A stretch of 44,208 nucleotides of DNA from an uncultured Eubacterium sp. GTDB taxonomy: Bacteria > Bacillota > Clostridia > Lachnospirales > Lachnospiraceae. Made by a program: the position numbers and the translations under genes. Shown here piece after piece: positions 42,751-44,208 of this stretch; the first letter of the stretch is position 1; each line of letters begins with the position of its first letter. The stretch lies in assembly GCA_947088865.1 (NCBI GenBank), contig CAMUHY010000022.1:1-44208 (forward strand), in the 5' to 3' direction. The notes beneath the pieces were generated by a model. That model was given only the letters and a program-made list of their open reading frames with translations. It did not search any database and was not told the origin of the DNA.

Positions 42751-43149
42751 CTAAAATTTCAATACTTTTAATCCATACTCAATATACTCATCCATTTTTG
42801 AATCTACAGATAAAAGTGTCATTTTTCCTTTTATCGCTTGCCATATAATCATTCGGTCAAATGGGTCCTTGTGTTTTATGGGTAAACGATAGGCAGAAAT
42901 TAAATCTTCATTATCCAATTTTTTACATATTAAAAAGCTATTTACAATCTCTTGATAAAATTTTTCTGGAATGATTCCATTTAAAAAAAGTTTTCCTATA
43001 GAATATTTAATAGAGATTTCCCACAAACTTGCCTGACTATAATATATTTCATTATTATCTGACATTAATATCTCTTTTATTTTATTTGAAATTTTTGCTG
43101 TATCCATAAACAACCATAATAAATAATGAGTATCAATCAATAATTTCAT
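42751..43149 (-). CDS. vapC: PIN-domain toxin, VapC type
   Basis: A 132-residue PIN ribonuclease with the acidic residues in LLIDTHYLLW, SLWEISIKY, HKDPFDRMIIWQA and LLSVDSKMDEY. These match VapC toxins, which cleave tRNA or rRNA. It starts at an ATGA overlap with the upstream antitoxin gene and lies 23 nt before hsdR. The pair thus forms an addiction module inside the type I RM locus. Confidence 0.9.
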   Translation of the reverse strand: MKLLIDTHYLLWLFMDTAKISNKIKEILMSDNNEIYYSQASLWEISIKYSIGKLFLNGIIPEKFYQEIVNSFLICKKLDNEDLISAYRLPIKHKDPFDRMIIWQAIKGKMTLLSVDSKMDEYIEYGLKVLKF

Positions 43150-43352
43150 TCGCCTATTAACTCCTCATTACTTATCTCCCAATCATCTGAAAAAGAAACT
43201 GTGCATTTTCCTTCAAGAGTTCCCAATTCACGTACCTTTGGTATTATAGTTTCATCTAAAGCAGTAATAATTACTTTTTGATTTAAACGTAGCTTTTCTC
43301 CCTCCATTGGAACACATACCGTTCCATTATAATATCCTTCCATAGCTATCAT
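43146..43352 (-). CDS. VapB-like antitoxin
   Basis: A 68-residue protein. An N-terminal beta-rich half (MEGYYNGTVCVPMEGEKLRL then NQKVIITALDE) precedes an acidic C-terminus (FSDDWEISNEELIGE), the arrangement of antitoxins that pair with PIN toxins in Firmicutes. AGGAGG lies 9 nt before the ATG. It overlaps vapC by 4 nt. A promoter-bearing repeat copy lies about 80-110 nt upstream. Confidence 0.8.
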   Translation of the reverse strand: MIAMEGYYNGTVCVPMEGEKLRLNQKVIITALDETIIPKVRELGTLEGKCTVSFSDDWEISNEELIGE

Positions 43353-43432
43353 AATAAAAACCTCCTATATTTAAAAACTCTACAATCAATACATTATAAA
43401 ATAACATATTATGAATAATTTGCTTTATAATT

Positions 43433-43465
43433 CTAATATTACAGTCTTACTATAACTATTATATC
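43433..43465 (-). repeat. Promoter-bearing repeat copy upstream of the VapBC pair
   Basis: On the minus strand GATATAATAGTTATAGTAAG leads into ACTGTAATATTAG, matching the first 33 bp of the units at 14988 and 27121. The hairpin part is absent. It points to the antitoxin gene. Confidence 0.55.
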
Positions 43466-43535
43466 ATAATATCAAACTTTTTACATTTTATCTTTAACAT
43501 CATATGTAAAATAATAGTTATTATTTGCCTATTTC

Positions 43536-44208
<673 letters not shown>

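Overview
The window is AT-rich, low-GC DNA with many strong AGGAGG-type ribosome binding sites and spore genes (gpr, spoIIP). It also carries competence genes and anaerobe-type metabolism (quinolinate-route NAD synthesis, M20C dipeptidase, bacteriohemerythrin). The gene set points to a spore-forming clostridial Firmicute, most probably Lachnospiraceae-like. That placement comes from gene content and synteny only; no rRNA marker is present.

Left edge (1-460): a type I toxin-antitoxin locus (27-residue holin-like toxin, Shine-Dalgarno-sequestering hairpin, convergent antisense promoter). Next (593-5860) is a five-gene minus-strand operon, nadA-nadB-nadC-niaR-NSS transporter. It starts at a promoter whose -35 lies inside a NiaR-type operator and ends at a strong terminator. 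Dispersed palindromic repeats and a pepD dipeptidase follow. Then comes the conserved block spoIIP-gpr / rpsT (opposite strand).

10.66-25.83 kb is an accessory stretch inserted between rpsT and holA, genes that are neighbours in the B. subtilis order comEA-comEC-holA-rpsT-gpr-spoIIP. It holds regulators (AraC-GyrI, XRE-membrane), a nitroreductase, a frameshifted gene, a decayed solo CRISPR array, a zinc-ribbon/DUF6440 pair, a FlaR-type kinase, two GNATs and a hemerythrin-REC fusion. It ends with an unusual tightly coupled cluster: membrane-anchored GH5 cellulase, a giant protein with three CbbX/SpoVK-type AAA+ modules, and two small membrane proteins.

25.83-33.52 kb is the competence/replication block holA, comEC and comEA, with a response regulator, a histidine kinase and a GerMN lipoprotein lying between comEA and comEC. 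A large YfhO-family membrane protein and argH follow on the plus strand.

38.3-44.2 kb is a defence region: an orphan SUKH-like gene, an Imm7 gene translationally coupled to hsdR, a VapBC-type toxin-antitoxin pair between hsdR and hsdS, and an hsdS fragment entering a (GGCT)n tract at the right edge. That tract is in frame in the central region of HsdS. Both alternative frames stop immediately after it, so this looks like a phase-variable type I restriction-modification system.

Short repeat families recur across the window. One carries two TATAAT boxes and sits upstream of three unrelated genes. Another is a 30-50 bp element with consensus CAAGCGGATATTCGCAATCC near its left half. A third is an exact 35-bp palindromic module in two inverted copies. 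In addition, argH and the hemerythrin-REC gene share an unusual leader in which a CTACTC/GAGTAG hairpin lies between the Shine-Dalgarno and the start codon.
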